The notes below the pieces were generated by a model. The model was given only the letters and a program-made list of their open reading frames with translations, did not search any database and was not told the DNA's origin. The translations under genes and the position numbers were made by a program. Of a stretch of DNA of 64,000 nucleotides, positions 1 through 6,905 are shown in pieces (position 1 is the stretch's first letter; every line of letters starts with the position of its first letter). Origin of the DNA: Pyxidicoccus caerfyrddinensis (lineage in GTDB: Bacteria > Myxococcota > Myxococcia > Myxococcales > Myxococcaceae). Location: assembly GCF_010894405.1 (NCBI RefSeq), contig NZ_JAAIYA010000039.1, positions 21,355 to 85,354 on the forward strand. Direction: 5' to 3'.

Positions 1-48
1 CTGCTTCTGGCTGCCGTCGGGGAGCGTCACCGTGATCATTTCGGACAT
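1..48 (-). CDS. thrS: Threonyl-tRNA synthetase, first 16 codons only
   Basis: The gene runs off the left edge. Reading leftwards from the ATG at 48-46 gives MSEMITVTLPDGSQKQ, which matches the opening strand and turn of the TGS domain at the N-terminus of threonyl-tRNA synthetase (typically a short leader, then hydrophobic-T-L-P-D-G-S). A second in-frame ATG lies three codons in (39-37). A TGAGG ribosome-binding site lies in the 12 bases before the start, directly after the terminator of the upstream tRNA gene. The identity rests on a short fragment, so a different TGS-domain protein is possible, but the LPDGS core directly at the start is characteristic of ThrRS. Confidence 0.75.
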   Translation of the reverse strand, partial: MSEMITVTLPDGSQKQ

Positions 49-60
49 GCAGACCTCAGG

Positions 61-103
61 AAAAACCGCGGGCGGCAGGCTCTTGAGAAGCCGTGCCGCC
101 CGC
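61..103 (-). terminator. Intrinsic terminator after tRNA-Val, immediately before thrS
   Basis: Bases 68-77 and 94-103 form a perfect 10-bp GC stem, extended by 78-81 pairing with 89-92. Read on the minus strand the hairpin is followed by five T residues (65-61). It lies 22 bases after the tRNA 3' end and 12 bases before the thrS start, so it either ends the tRNA transcript or acts as an attenuator for thrS. Confidence 0.85.
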
Positions 104-124
104 TGGATGAAACCTCTACTGTGT

Positions 125-196
<72 letters not shown>

Positions 197-264
197 GTCG
201 TTTTGAAGCGCGGGCGGGAATAGCAGCGGGCTCCCGCGGCTGTCAAGGAAACACAGCGGGCATG

Positions 265-951
265 TCACCTCTTCCCGTCCAGCAGCACCCGGACGCGATT
301 CATCACCGCGTCGAACATGGCCGGCGTCAGCCGCCCCGTCTGGGTGTTCTGCTGGCTGACGTGGTAGCAGCCCATGAGCGTCCGCCCGTCCGGCAGCAGC
401 ACCTCCGCCCCATGGCCGAAGGCGGGCCGGGGCGAGCCCACTGGGACGCCGGTGCGGTCCAGCGAGGCGAGCGCGGCGTTCCACCCGATGGCCCCCAGCG
501 CGAGCAGCACCCGAGCGGGCAGCAGGGCCATCTCGCGGTCCAGGAATGGGGCGCACCGGGCCAGCTCCTCGGGCAGGGGCTTGTTGTCCGGCGGGGCACA
601 GCGGGCCGCCGCGACGATGAAGGCGTCCTTCAGCGCGAGCCCGTCGTCCCGGTGCTCGCTCGTGGGCTGGTTGGCGAAGCCCGCGCGGTGCAAGCCGGCG
701 AAGAGGAAGTCCCCCGAACGGTCTCCGGTGAACATCCTCCCCGTCCGGTTGGCCCCGTGCGCCGCCGGCGCCAGACCCACGATGACCAGCCGCGCCCCGG
801 GGTCTCCAAAGCCCGGCACGGGCCGGCCCCAGTAGTTCCAGTCACGGTAGGCCCGGCGCTTCACCCGGGCCACCTCCTCGCGCCACTCCACCAGCCGGGG
901 GCAGGCCGTGCACGCGACGATTTCCTTGTGCAGCTTCTCGAGCTTCGTCAC
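265..951 (-). CDS. Uracil-DNA glycosylase, family 5 (UDGb)-like, Fe-S type
   Basis: The 228-residue protein removes uracil or other deaminated bases from DNA. Motif A reads GLAPAAHGANRTGRMFTGD, the form typical of family 5 (UDGb) enzymes; family 4 enzymes have GEAPG. An N-terminal CTACPRL and further Cys residues (RCAPP, RCAPF) are placed as in the 4Fe-4S-binding UDGs. The C-terminal CYHVSQQNTQTGRLTP region fits motif B (H-P/V-S). I chose the GTG at 951 because the homology begins at once (VTKLEKLHKEIVACTAC); the longer upstream reading runs through the permease gene. It follows the AI-2E-type gene by 25 bases on the same strand and is probably co-transcribed with it. Confidence 0.88.
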   Translation of the reverse strand: MTKLEKLHKEIVACTACPRLVEWREEVARVKRRAYRDWNYWGRPVPGFGDPGARLVIVGLAPAAHGANRTGRMFTGDRSGDFLFAGLHRAGFANQPTSEHRDDGLALKDAFIVAAARCAPPDNKPLPEELARCAPFLDREMALLPARVLLALGAIGWNAALASLDRTGVPVGSPRPAFGHGAEVLLPDGRTLMGCYHVSQQNTQTGRLTPAMFDAVMNRVRVLLDGKR

Positions 952-976
952 CCGGGACTCCCGCTGCCCCCACCTG

Positions 977-2197
977 TCACCGCGAGGAGGCCTCGCCCGT
1001 ATATAGCGACGTGCGCCGGTAGCGCTGCACCACCACGCGCAGCACCACCTTGAGGATGGCCGACACCGGCACCGCCAGGAGGATGCCCACGAAGCCGAAC
1101 AGCTCGCCGAAGGCGAGGATGGCGATGATGACCGCCACCGGCGCCAGGCCCACCTTCTCCCCCACGATGCGCGGGGTGATGACCAGGCCCTCCAGCAGTT
1201 GCCCGACGACGAAGGTACCCGCCACCGCCGCGAGCTGCCACGGCCCCTGCCACGACAGGGCCAGTCCCACCAGCGACAGCAGGATGCCCACGCCCGTGCC
1301 CAGGTACGGCACCATGTTGCCAAACCCGGCAATCACCCCGATGACGATGGCCATGTCGATGCCCGCCAGCGACAGCCCCACCGCGTAGATGGCCGACAGC
1401 ACCGCCCCCACCGTGAGCTGCCCGCGCACGAAGGCAGAGAGCACCTCGTCCACCTCCGCGAACCGGCGGACCACCAGGGCCACCGTGCGCCGGGGCAGCA
1501 AATCCCTCACCATCCCCATCAGCCGCGGGTAGTCCTGGAGGAAGAAGAAGGCCAGCACCGGTACCACCGACAGGCCTAGCAACGTGGCCACGAAGCGCGC
1601 CGTGTTGCCCGCGAAGCTCGCGAGGATTCGCGCCGCCACGGGGCCCGCGCTCTGCGCCAGGTCCGACGCCTGCGCGCCCAGCTCCGCGGTGCGCTGCCGC
1701 ACCAGGTCCGGCAGCGAGCGGCCCAGCAGCGCCTCCACGCGCGGCACCACCTGTGTGCTCCCCCTCCTGAAGAAGTCCGGCAACTTCGCCGCCTCGTCGC
1801 TGAACACCGGCACCAGGTACAGCACTGCCCCCGCCAGCAGCAGCGTGCCGCCCGCGAAGACGAGCGTCGTCCCCCACGTCCGGTCCAGTCCCCGCTTCTC
1901 CAGGAGGGACACCATCGGGTTGAAGATGTAGGCCCCCGACAGCGCCAGCAGCACCGGCACCGCCACCCCGCCGAACACGGAGAGCAGCGCGAACACCAGC
2001 CCCAGGGAGCCCACCATCACCGCGGACCACCACAGGTCGATGCGCCGCGCCTCCACCTCGGAGAGCCCCACTTCGGGCACGGGCGCCGTGACGCCTCCCG
2101 CCGGGGGAGCGCTCGGCTGCCCGGCCTCTCGCGAGGCGACGGTCACCGCGTGCAACACGGGAGCGGGTGGAACGGCGGGCCCGGCGACAGGTTTCAC
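977..2197 (-). CDS. AI-2E transporter family (PerM/UPF0118) membrane protein
   Basis: A polytopic inner-membrane protein of 406 residues with the family architecture: two N-terminal membrane segments (about 55-105), a soluble helical region with an EAAKLPDFF-type segment, then a C-terminal bundle with QDYPRLM, GNMVPYLGTGVG and IVGEKVGLAPV, all typical of the family. Members have been linked to AI-2, Na+/H+ or general solute export; nothing here points to quorum sensing. The GTG at 2197 has no good ribosome-binding site. A strong AGAGGAG (2246-2240) lies further up in front of an in-frame ATC codon (2233-2231), so the true start may be 12 codons earlier. It lies 60 bases after the FecR gene. 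Confidence 0.88.
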   Translation of the reverse strand: MKPVAGPAVPPAPVLHAVTVASREAGQPSAPPAGGVTAPVPEVGLSEVEARRIDLWWSAVMVGSLGLVFALLSVFGGVAVPVLLALSGAYIFNPMVSLLEKRGLDRTWGTTLVFAGGTLLLAGAVLYLVPVFSDEAAKLPDFFRRGSTQVVPRVEALLGRSLPDLVRQRTAELGAQASDLAQSAGPVAARILASFAGNTARFVATLLGLSVVPVLAFFFLQDYPRLMGMVRDLLPRRTVALVVRRFAEVDEVLSAFVRGQLTVGAVLSAIYAVGLSLAGIDMAIVIGVIAGFGNMVPYLGTGVGILLSLVGLALSWQGPWQLAAVAGTFVVGQLLEGLVITPRIVGEKVGLAPVAVIIAILAFGELFGFVGILLAVPVSAILKVVLRVVVQRYRRTSLYTGEASSR

Positions 2198-2257
2198 GGC
2201 GGCGGGGGCACCAGGTTTCCTGCGGCGTCCGATGGCGAGCTCCTCTTCTGGTCCGGG

Positions 2258-3016
2258 CTACGGCTTCTTCAAGCTGCGATTGCGCTTCACGAAAGTGGCG
2301 AACGCATCATTGACCTTCTTCGGGTCGAATTTCGTCACGGGCCCCACCTTCTCGCCCACTTCAATCTGCCGGTTCTTCTGCAGCTGGCGGACGACCTCTT
2401 CCCACTCCTCCAGGGTGACTTCCTGGGGACCGGGGACCTCCACGCGCTCGCCGGGCTTCGTCCCCGCGTCCGCGGAGTCCTTCGGCTTCGGCACGCGGGC
2501 CACCACCTGCACCAGCCCCGTGTACACCTGCACCACCGTGCTCGGTGACAGCGCGCCGACGATGACCGGCGACGCCACATCCACGCGCAGCACGGTGCCG
2601 CGCACGCCCGCCACCGCCCGGTCCGTCTTCACCTCGAACTTCGCCTCCGAGCCGGACAGCGCCTTCTTCACCTCGGCCCACACCTTGCCCAGCTTGAGGT
2701 AGCCCGAGAAGCTCTTGCGCTCCTGGCCGGAGAACTCCGCCTCGGTGATGACCAGCTGGCTGCCGGCGCTCAGCATCAACACGCTGCCGTCGTTGAGCTC
2801 CAGCTTCACGCCCGACTTCGGCTCCACCTCCAGCATGTCCTTCTGCTCGACTTCCGCACCCGTCTCGAGCGGCTTGCGCTCCGCACCCTCCGGCGTGCGC
2901 CACGCCGTGCCCTCCACCGTCACCACGCGGCCCACTGCCGCCGTGGCGAGCCCCGGCATGAGCATCAGCACCGCCGTCACCAGCGTCTTCGGAAACCACC
3001 TGTCCCGTCGCGTCAC
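2258..3016 (-). CDS. FecR-domain secreted protein
   Basis: This 252-residue protein has an N-terminal hydrophobic signal (TLVTAVLMLMPGLATA), then a FecR-like region with GAEVEQKDMLEVEPKSGVKL, LNDGSVLMLS and a TDRAVAGVRGT segment, the usual FecR signature. The C-terminus is charged and helical (EEWEEVVRQLQKN). FecR domains in myxobacterial secreted proteins act as periplasmic or surface beta modules rather than as classical anti-sigma regulators, and no sigma gene is adjacent. The GTG start overlaps the stop of the PEGA gene (GTGA) and has GGAGGTG just upstream, so the two are translationally coupled. Confidence 0.85.
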   Translation of the reverse strand: MTRRDRWFPKTLVTAVLMLMPGLATAAVGRVVTVEGTAWRTPEGAERKPLETGAEVEQKDMLEVEPKSGVKLELNDGSVLMLSAGSQLVITEAEFSGQERKSFSGYLKLGKVWAEVKKALSGSEAKFEVKTDRAVAGVRGTVLRVDVASPVIVGALSPSTVVQVYTGLVQVVARVPKPKDSADAGTKPGERVEVPGPQEVTLEEWEEVVRQLQKNRQIEVGEKVGPVTKFDPKKVNDAFATFVKRNRSLKKP

Positions 3017-3372
3017 GGAGCACCTCCGCCAGGGGCCACCGCGGTGCGGAGCTGGATGGTCAGCCTCGCCCGGGCCCCGCTGGGCTCGTAGTACGTCGTG
3101 TACGGCCAGAAGCCCTGTTTCTTCACCTCGATATGGTGCAGCCCCGCGCCCACCCGGAGCGACCTCGGAGACCCCGTGAAGTCGCTGCACATTCCCTGGA
3201 GGACGCCGTCCAGGTACACCTCCGCGTCCACCGGCTCGCAGCGCAGCGCCAGGTTGCCGCTCGGCGTCTCCGCGCGCGCCATCAGCTCGCGCGCCCTCGC
3301 CATGGACTCCGGCTCCTTGGGCCCCGCACACCCGCACGCCACCACCGCCGCTGCCAGCCAGGCACCCCGCAT
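3013..3372 (-). CDS. Small PEGA-domain lipoprotein
   Basis: A 119-residue lipoprotein. The first 16 residues (MRGAWLAAAVVACGC) are a signal peptide with a lipobox Cys. After a short helix comes one PEGA-type beta unit with CEPVDAEVYLDG, GLHHIEVKKQGFWPY and a final strand, the pattern (xVDGxxxGxxP...LxxGxHxVxVxxxGY) by which PEGA domains are recognised. The ATG overlaps the stop of the upstream gene (TGATG) and its own stop overlaps the FecR start, so this is the middle cistron of a tightly packed operon. The PEGA fold suggests cell-wall or surface-complex contact; the partner is unknown. Confidence 0.82.
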   Translation of the reverse strand: MRGAWLAAAVVACGCAGPKEPESMARARELMARAETPSGNLALRCEPVDAEVYLDGVLQGMCSDFTGSPRSLRVGAGLHHIEVKKQGFWPYTTYYEPSGARARLTIQLRTAVAPGGGAP

Positions 3373-4595
3373 CAACGCGCCAGCGTCAGCTCGACGGTGT
3401 TGCTCGTCACACCCGTCACGCTGGCCTTCGTCGCGGGCTTGCCGCCAAGCGCCGTCGTGAGCTTCTGCTGGAAGGCCGTCTCGCCGAGCGCGTCGGCCAG
3501 CGCCTCCGTGGTGCCCAGATAGCGCAGGTCGAATTGGATCTGCCCCTTCTCGAAGTTGCCCTGCTTCACGTCGCTGATGCCATTGACGGTCCGGGTCAGC
3601 ACGTCCTTGAAGGTCTTCACCGCCTTGAAGTCCGCCAGGCCCTGCACCTTCATCACCACCGTGGCGCCGTTCTGCTCCGCCTGCGAGAGGTAGTCGACCA
3701 CCGCCTTGCGGACATCCGCGACGATGGTCTTCCCGCGGCGCTGGGCAATCTGGAACGACGTGCGCTCATACGAGATGAGCGGGCTCCCCGAGCCGAGGCT
3801 GTCGGGGCCGCTGTCGAACTTGTCGGCCAGCCGGGCGATCTGCGTGCCGGAGTCCGTCGCGAACACCGAGAGCTCCCACTCGCCGGAGACCAGGTAGACG
3901 TCCTTGAGCTGCCCCTGGAGCGTGCCCGCATTCCCGCTCGACTTCTCGTGGCGGAACGTGACGGTGCCGGTGATGACGTAGTCGGCGACCTTCAGCTCCT
4001 GGATGACCTTCTTGTCCGGCGTGGTGAGCGACACCCCCGAGGACAGCTCCAGCTTCCCCGCCGCGAAGGACGGGTCGATCATCCGCCAGCCATCCTTGCT
4101 GAACGAATCCGTGAGCACCTGCGTCAGCACCGCGCTGCTGGTGATGACCTTGTCCGGGGTGACTGCCTGCTCCTGCAGGACGATGAGCATCCGGCTGTTG
4201 CCCATGCGGCGGATCAGCGCCTGCACCGCCTGCAAATCCTTGTCGAGCTGGGCCGTCGCCACCTCCGCGCGGACCTTCACCTTCGCCACCCCACCCTCCT
4301 CCTTGCGCTCCAGCACCTCGTGCGTGCGCACGTAGCCGGCGCTCCGGGTGAAGATGCGGTCGCTCACGAGCTGGCTGTTGGCGGTGAGCGTGTCCGAGGA
4401 CACCAGCACCCCGGCCACCTGCTCCACCGCCTCGCGCAGGGCGGCGCTCTTCGCCTCGGCGAAGGCCTTGTCCTTGTTGCCGTCGACGATGGCCGCCTCG
4501 CCCGTCACCTCCTTCGTGACGGTGGCGGGCGAAGGCGCCGCGGCGAACGCCACCGAGGCCAGCAGCAGGGACAGCGCGGTCAGCTTCAGGGACAT
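3372..4595 (-). CDS. Secreted protein with FlgT N-terminal/LPP20-like domain
   Basis: This 407-residue protein starts with a clear signal peptide (MSLKLTALSLLLASVAFAAA). Residues about 30-120 contain ATVTKEVTGEAAIVDGNKDK, AFAEAKSAALREAVEQVAG, a Ser-Asp-rich turn and KVKVRAEVATAQLD: the swapped alpha-beta domain found in flagellar assembly protein T and LPP20-type proteins. The middle (about 130-290) resembles a TolB/CsgG-like N-terminal fold (MLIVLQEQAV, VADYVITGTVTF, GEWELSVFATDSGTQIA). No flagellar gene is present, so the fold is probably reused in an envelope complex. It lies 25 bases after the LPP20-like gene and overlaps the next start. Confidence 0.78.
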   Translation of the reverse strand: MSLKLTALSLLLASVAFAAAPSPATVTKEVTGEAAIVDGNKDKAFAEAKSAALREAVEQVAGVLVSSDTLTANSQLVSDRIFTRSAGYVRTHEVLERKEEGGVAKVKVRAEVATAQLDKDLQAVQALIRRMGNSRMLIVLQEQAVTPDKVITSSAVLTQVLTDSFSKDGWRMIDPSFAAGKLELSSGVSLTTPDKKVIQELKVADYVITGTVTFRHEKSSGNAGTLQGQLKDVYLVSGEWELSVFATDSGTQIARLADKFDSGPDSLGSGSPLISYERTSFQIAQRRGKTIVADVRKAVVDYLSQAEQNGATVVMKVQGLADFKAVKTFKDVLTRTVNGISDVKQGNFEKGQIQFDLRYLGTTEALADALGETAFQQKLTTALGGKPATKASVTGVTSNTVELTLAR

Positions 4596-4620
4596 GGCCG
4601 GCCTCTCGGGGGTGGGTGCG

Positions 4621-5433
4621 CTACTGGGTGACGATGACGACCCGGCCCTCGGCCAGGAAGCGCGTGTTGACCTCGGCCAGCGCCTTCGCGTCGTCCGAGG
4701 CGAGCACCAGGTCCGAGCCCTTCAGCCCCGTGGCCTTCACCACCAGCGGCTTCTCGCCCACGAGCGTGGCCTTCTTCGCCGCCTCGAGGCTGTCGAACCA
4801 GGCCGCCACGCCCGAGGTGGCGCGGCTCTCGTCGGAGAGCGCCGCCGCTCCGTAGAGCGCCTTGCCGGAGCCATCCAGCAGCCGGGGCGCCAGCATGGGC
4901 TTCATGCCCAGGCCTCGCGCATCCACCACCAGCCCCGTGTACTTCTTCGCACCCTCGGCGTTCAGCGCGATGGCCGTGTCCGGCGCGGCCGTCATCAGCG
5001 ACGCGGTGATGGCCGCGAGCGGCACCTCCACGTCCACTTCCACGCCGCTGTCCGAGAAGTACCGCTTGGCCACGACCTTGTAGCCGCGGATGGCGCCCTC
5101 CACGCGGCCTCGCACCTCTTCGCGGGACATCTCGTCCCCGACGGTGCGGACGGCGCTGAGCTGGATGCCACGCGCCTGCTCGAGAAGGTTGCGGAACGCG
5201 TCCATCTTCGCGGCCCGCTCCGCGCCCAGCCGCGCCTGCGCCGGGTTGGCCGCCTTCAGGTCCGGTGCTCCGGCTCCGGTGGCCCGCAGGACCTGCCCCT
5301 CCCAGTTGACGCCGGGACTCGTGGGCCGTGCGACTTCAGCCGCGGCGGCCGGTGACGGGGCCTTCGCTTCCTTGCCCTGGCCCAGTGCCGTCAGCGGCAC
5401 GGCCAGCAACATCCCCCACAGCGAACGCCTCAC
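4621..5433 (-). CDS. LPP20-like secreted protein, first gene of the envelope operon
   Basis: This 270-residue protein has a signal sequence (RRSLWGMLLAVPLTALGQG), an Ala/Pro-rich linker, and then an LPP20/FlgT-like domain: AQARLGAERAAKMDAFRNLL, a variable turn, VRGRVEGAIRGYKVVAKRYF and a VEVDVEVPLAAI strand. The C-terminal part (TGLVVDARGLGMKPMLAPRL) resembles the extension of FlgP/LPP20 proteins. The GTG at 5433 is preceded by GGAGG at good spacing; longer readings lack a signal peptide. It heads the group PEGA-FecR-FlgT-like and is therefore where a promoter is expected, in the 117 bases upstream. Confidence 0.78.
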   Translation of the reverse strand: MRRSLWGMLLAVPLTALGQGKEAKAPSPAAAAEVARPTSPGVNWEGQVLRATGAGAPDLKAANPAQARLGAERAAKMDAFRNLLEQARGIQLSAVRTVGDEMSREEVRGRVEGAIRGYKVVAKRYFSDSGVEVDVEVPLAAITASLMTAAPDTAIALNAEGAKKYTGLVVDARGLGMKPMLAPRLLDGSGKALYGAAALSDESRATSGVAAWFDSLEAAKKATLVGEKPLVVKATGLKGSDLVLASDDAKALAEVNTRFLAEGRVVIVTQ

Positions 5434-5550
5434 GGGAAATCCTCCAGTCCTCACCCGACTTCTCGGGTAGACACAGGACAGAATGATCCGCCATTGAAAG
5501 GGCCCGCTTCCAACGAAGTCAAGGCACGCCTCCGGGCGCACCGCGATGCG

Positions 5551-5889
5551 TCAGTTCTCGTTGCCGTGTCGGTCGACGTAGGCGTCGATCATCTTCCGGT
5601 GGCGCTCGGTGAGGAGCGTGAAGCGGACGCCCGAGCGCTCGCGCTTCGCGGACGCTGCCTCCACCCACTCGCGCACCACTTCGCCCTCGGCGTAGATGAT
5701 CTCCTCCGAGCCGGGGAGCTGGAACTGGAGCCCGACGCGCTTCGCCTCGTGCTGCGGCTCGAGCAGCCGGGCGAGGCTCACGCCCTCCTGGCTGATGTCC
5801 GCGGCCCGCGACATGTACGGAACGCCGCCCATGTACTTGTTGAGGTAGATGTCGAGGGGCGCCCGCCTGGCCTTCCGCTTGTCGCTCAT
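5551..5889 (-). CDS. PilZ-domain c-di-GMP binding protein
   Basis: A stand-alone PilZ domain of 112 residues. The RKARRAPLD segment at residues 4-12 supplies the RxxxR-type arginines and DISQEGVSL supplies the D/NxSxxG motif, the two elements that bind cyclic di-GMP. A TGVRF-like strand (RSGVRF) follows, as in canonical domains. Single PilZ proteins in myxobacteria affect motility and exopolysaccharide. The start at 5889 has GGAG upstream. The gene is divergent from the FKBP gene, with about 200 bases between them for promoters. Confidence 0.88.
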   Translation of the reverse strand: MSDKRKARRAPLDIYLNKYMGGVPYMSRAADISQEGVSLARLLEPQHEAKRVGLQFQLPGSEEIIYAEGEVVREWVEAASAKRERSGVRFTLLTERHRKMIDAYVDRHGNEN

Positions 5890-6097
5890 CGCTCCGTCGC
5901 CTCCGGTAGTGCAACAGGCCGCTTCGGGGGTGAAGCAACCTGGATTCACAGTAGAGGCGCGCGATGAACTCGCAAGAAAACGACCGGCTCCCCGCGGACC
6001 AGGCTGCGGAGCATGCGCCGTCTGTGCTTCCTCGCTGCATTCTTCGCGTTGCATTGTGTGCCCCTATAGTTCCCCGGTTCCCATGAAAGGTAAGAGC

Positions 6098-6853
6098 ATG
6101 CGATCGATGTGGATGGCGGCCCTGGTGCTGGCGCTCGGCGCCCCCGTGGCCTACGCGCAGACCTCCAAGCCCGCGAAGAAGCCCGAGCCCGCGGCGAAGA
6201 TGCCCCCGGCCACACCGGCTCCGGCCGCGACGCCGGCCCCGGGCGCACCGCCTGCGCTCGAGTCCGAGGACGCGAAGACCATCTATGCCCTCGGTGTCTC
6301 CGTGGGGAAGGACCTGTCCTTCTTCGCGCTGACGCCCGAGGAGGTGCAGATCCTCCAGCGCGGCATCGCCGACAGCATCTCCGGCACCGCGGCCGCCGTG
6401 GACCCGAAGGAGTACGCGTCGAAGATTCAAGCGCTCGCGAAGACCCGGCAGGCGCAGGCCAGCGCGGCCATGCTGGTGCGCGCCGCGAGGGAGCCCGGTG
6501 CCGTGAAGCTCCCCTCCGGCGTCATCTACCTCGAGACGCAGGCCGGCACCGGCCGCAGCCCGCGCGCCACCGACACCGTCAAGGTCAACTACGAGGGCCG
6601 GCTGCTGGATGGCACCATCTTCGACACCTCGGCCAAGCGCGGCATCCCCGTGGAGTTCCCCCTCAACGGCGTCATCCCCTGCTGGACCCAGGGCGTCGCG
6701 AAGATGAAGGTGGGCGGCAAGGCGAAGCTCACCTGCCCCGGAGAGACGGCCTACGGAGAGCGCCCGCCTCCGGGCTCGCGCATCCCGCCCAACGCCGTGC
6801 TCGTCTTCGACGTGGAGCTGGTGGACATCCCCGGCGACACCTCGAAGCAGTAG
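6098..6853 (+). CDS. FKBP-type peptidyl-prolyl cis-trans isomerase, secreted
   Basis: A 251-residue periplasmic or outer-membrane isomerase. It has a signal peptide (MRSMWMAALVLALGAPVAYA), a Pro/Ala-rich linker, an N-terminal helical dimerisation-type domain (YALGVSVGKDLSFF, as in FkpA/Mip), and a C-terminal FKBP domain: VKVNYEGRLLDGTIFDTS, FPLNGVIPCWTQGV, MKVGGKAKLTCP, YGERPPPGSRIPPNAVLVF. The V-I-P-x-W and Y-G active-site residues are intact. The ATG at 6098 follows AAAGG at proper spacing; an earlier in-frame ATG at 6083 has no ribosome-binding site. A strong hairpin follows the stop. Confidence 0.93.
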   Translation: MRSMWMAALVLALGAPVAYAQTSKPAKKPEPAAKMPPATPAPAATPAPGAPPALESEDAKTIYALGVSVGKDLSFFALTPEEVQILQRGIADSISGTAAAVDPKEYASKIQALAKTRQAQASAAMLVRAAREPGAVKLPSGVIYLETQAGTGRSPRATDTVKVNYEGRLLDGTIFDTSAKRGIPVEFPLNGVIPCWTQGVAKMKVGGKAKLTCPGETAYGERPPPGSRIPPNAVLVFDVELVDIPGDTSKQ

Positions 6854-6868
6854 CAGCGTCTCCAAGCT

Positions 6869-6897
6869 CCGGGCTCCGGCGCAATACCGGAGCCCGG
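6869..6897. terminator. Bidirectional hairpin between FKBP and M3-like peptidase genes
   Basis: A perfect 11-bp stem (6869-6879 with 6887-6897), loop CGCAATA, between two convergent genes. Read on the plus strand it is followed by a moderately T-rich stretch. Confidence 0.75.
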
Positions 6898-6905
6898 GCG
6901 TCTTC

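Noticed and set aside
977..2197. Quorum-sensing (AI-2) role for the AI-2E-type permease
   Set aside because: The family name covers transporters with different substrates, and no AI-2 synthesis or response gene is present here.
3372..5433. A flagellar locus
   Set aside because: Only the FlgT/LPP20 folds are present; no motor, hook or filament genes are seen, and the rest of the window suggests a gliding myxobacterium.
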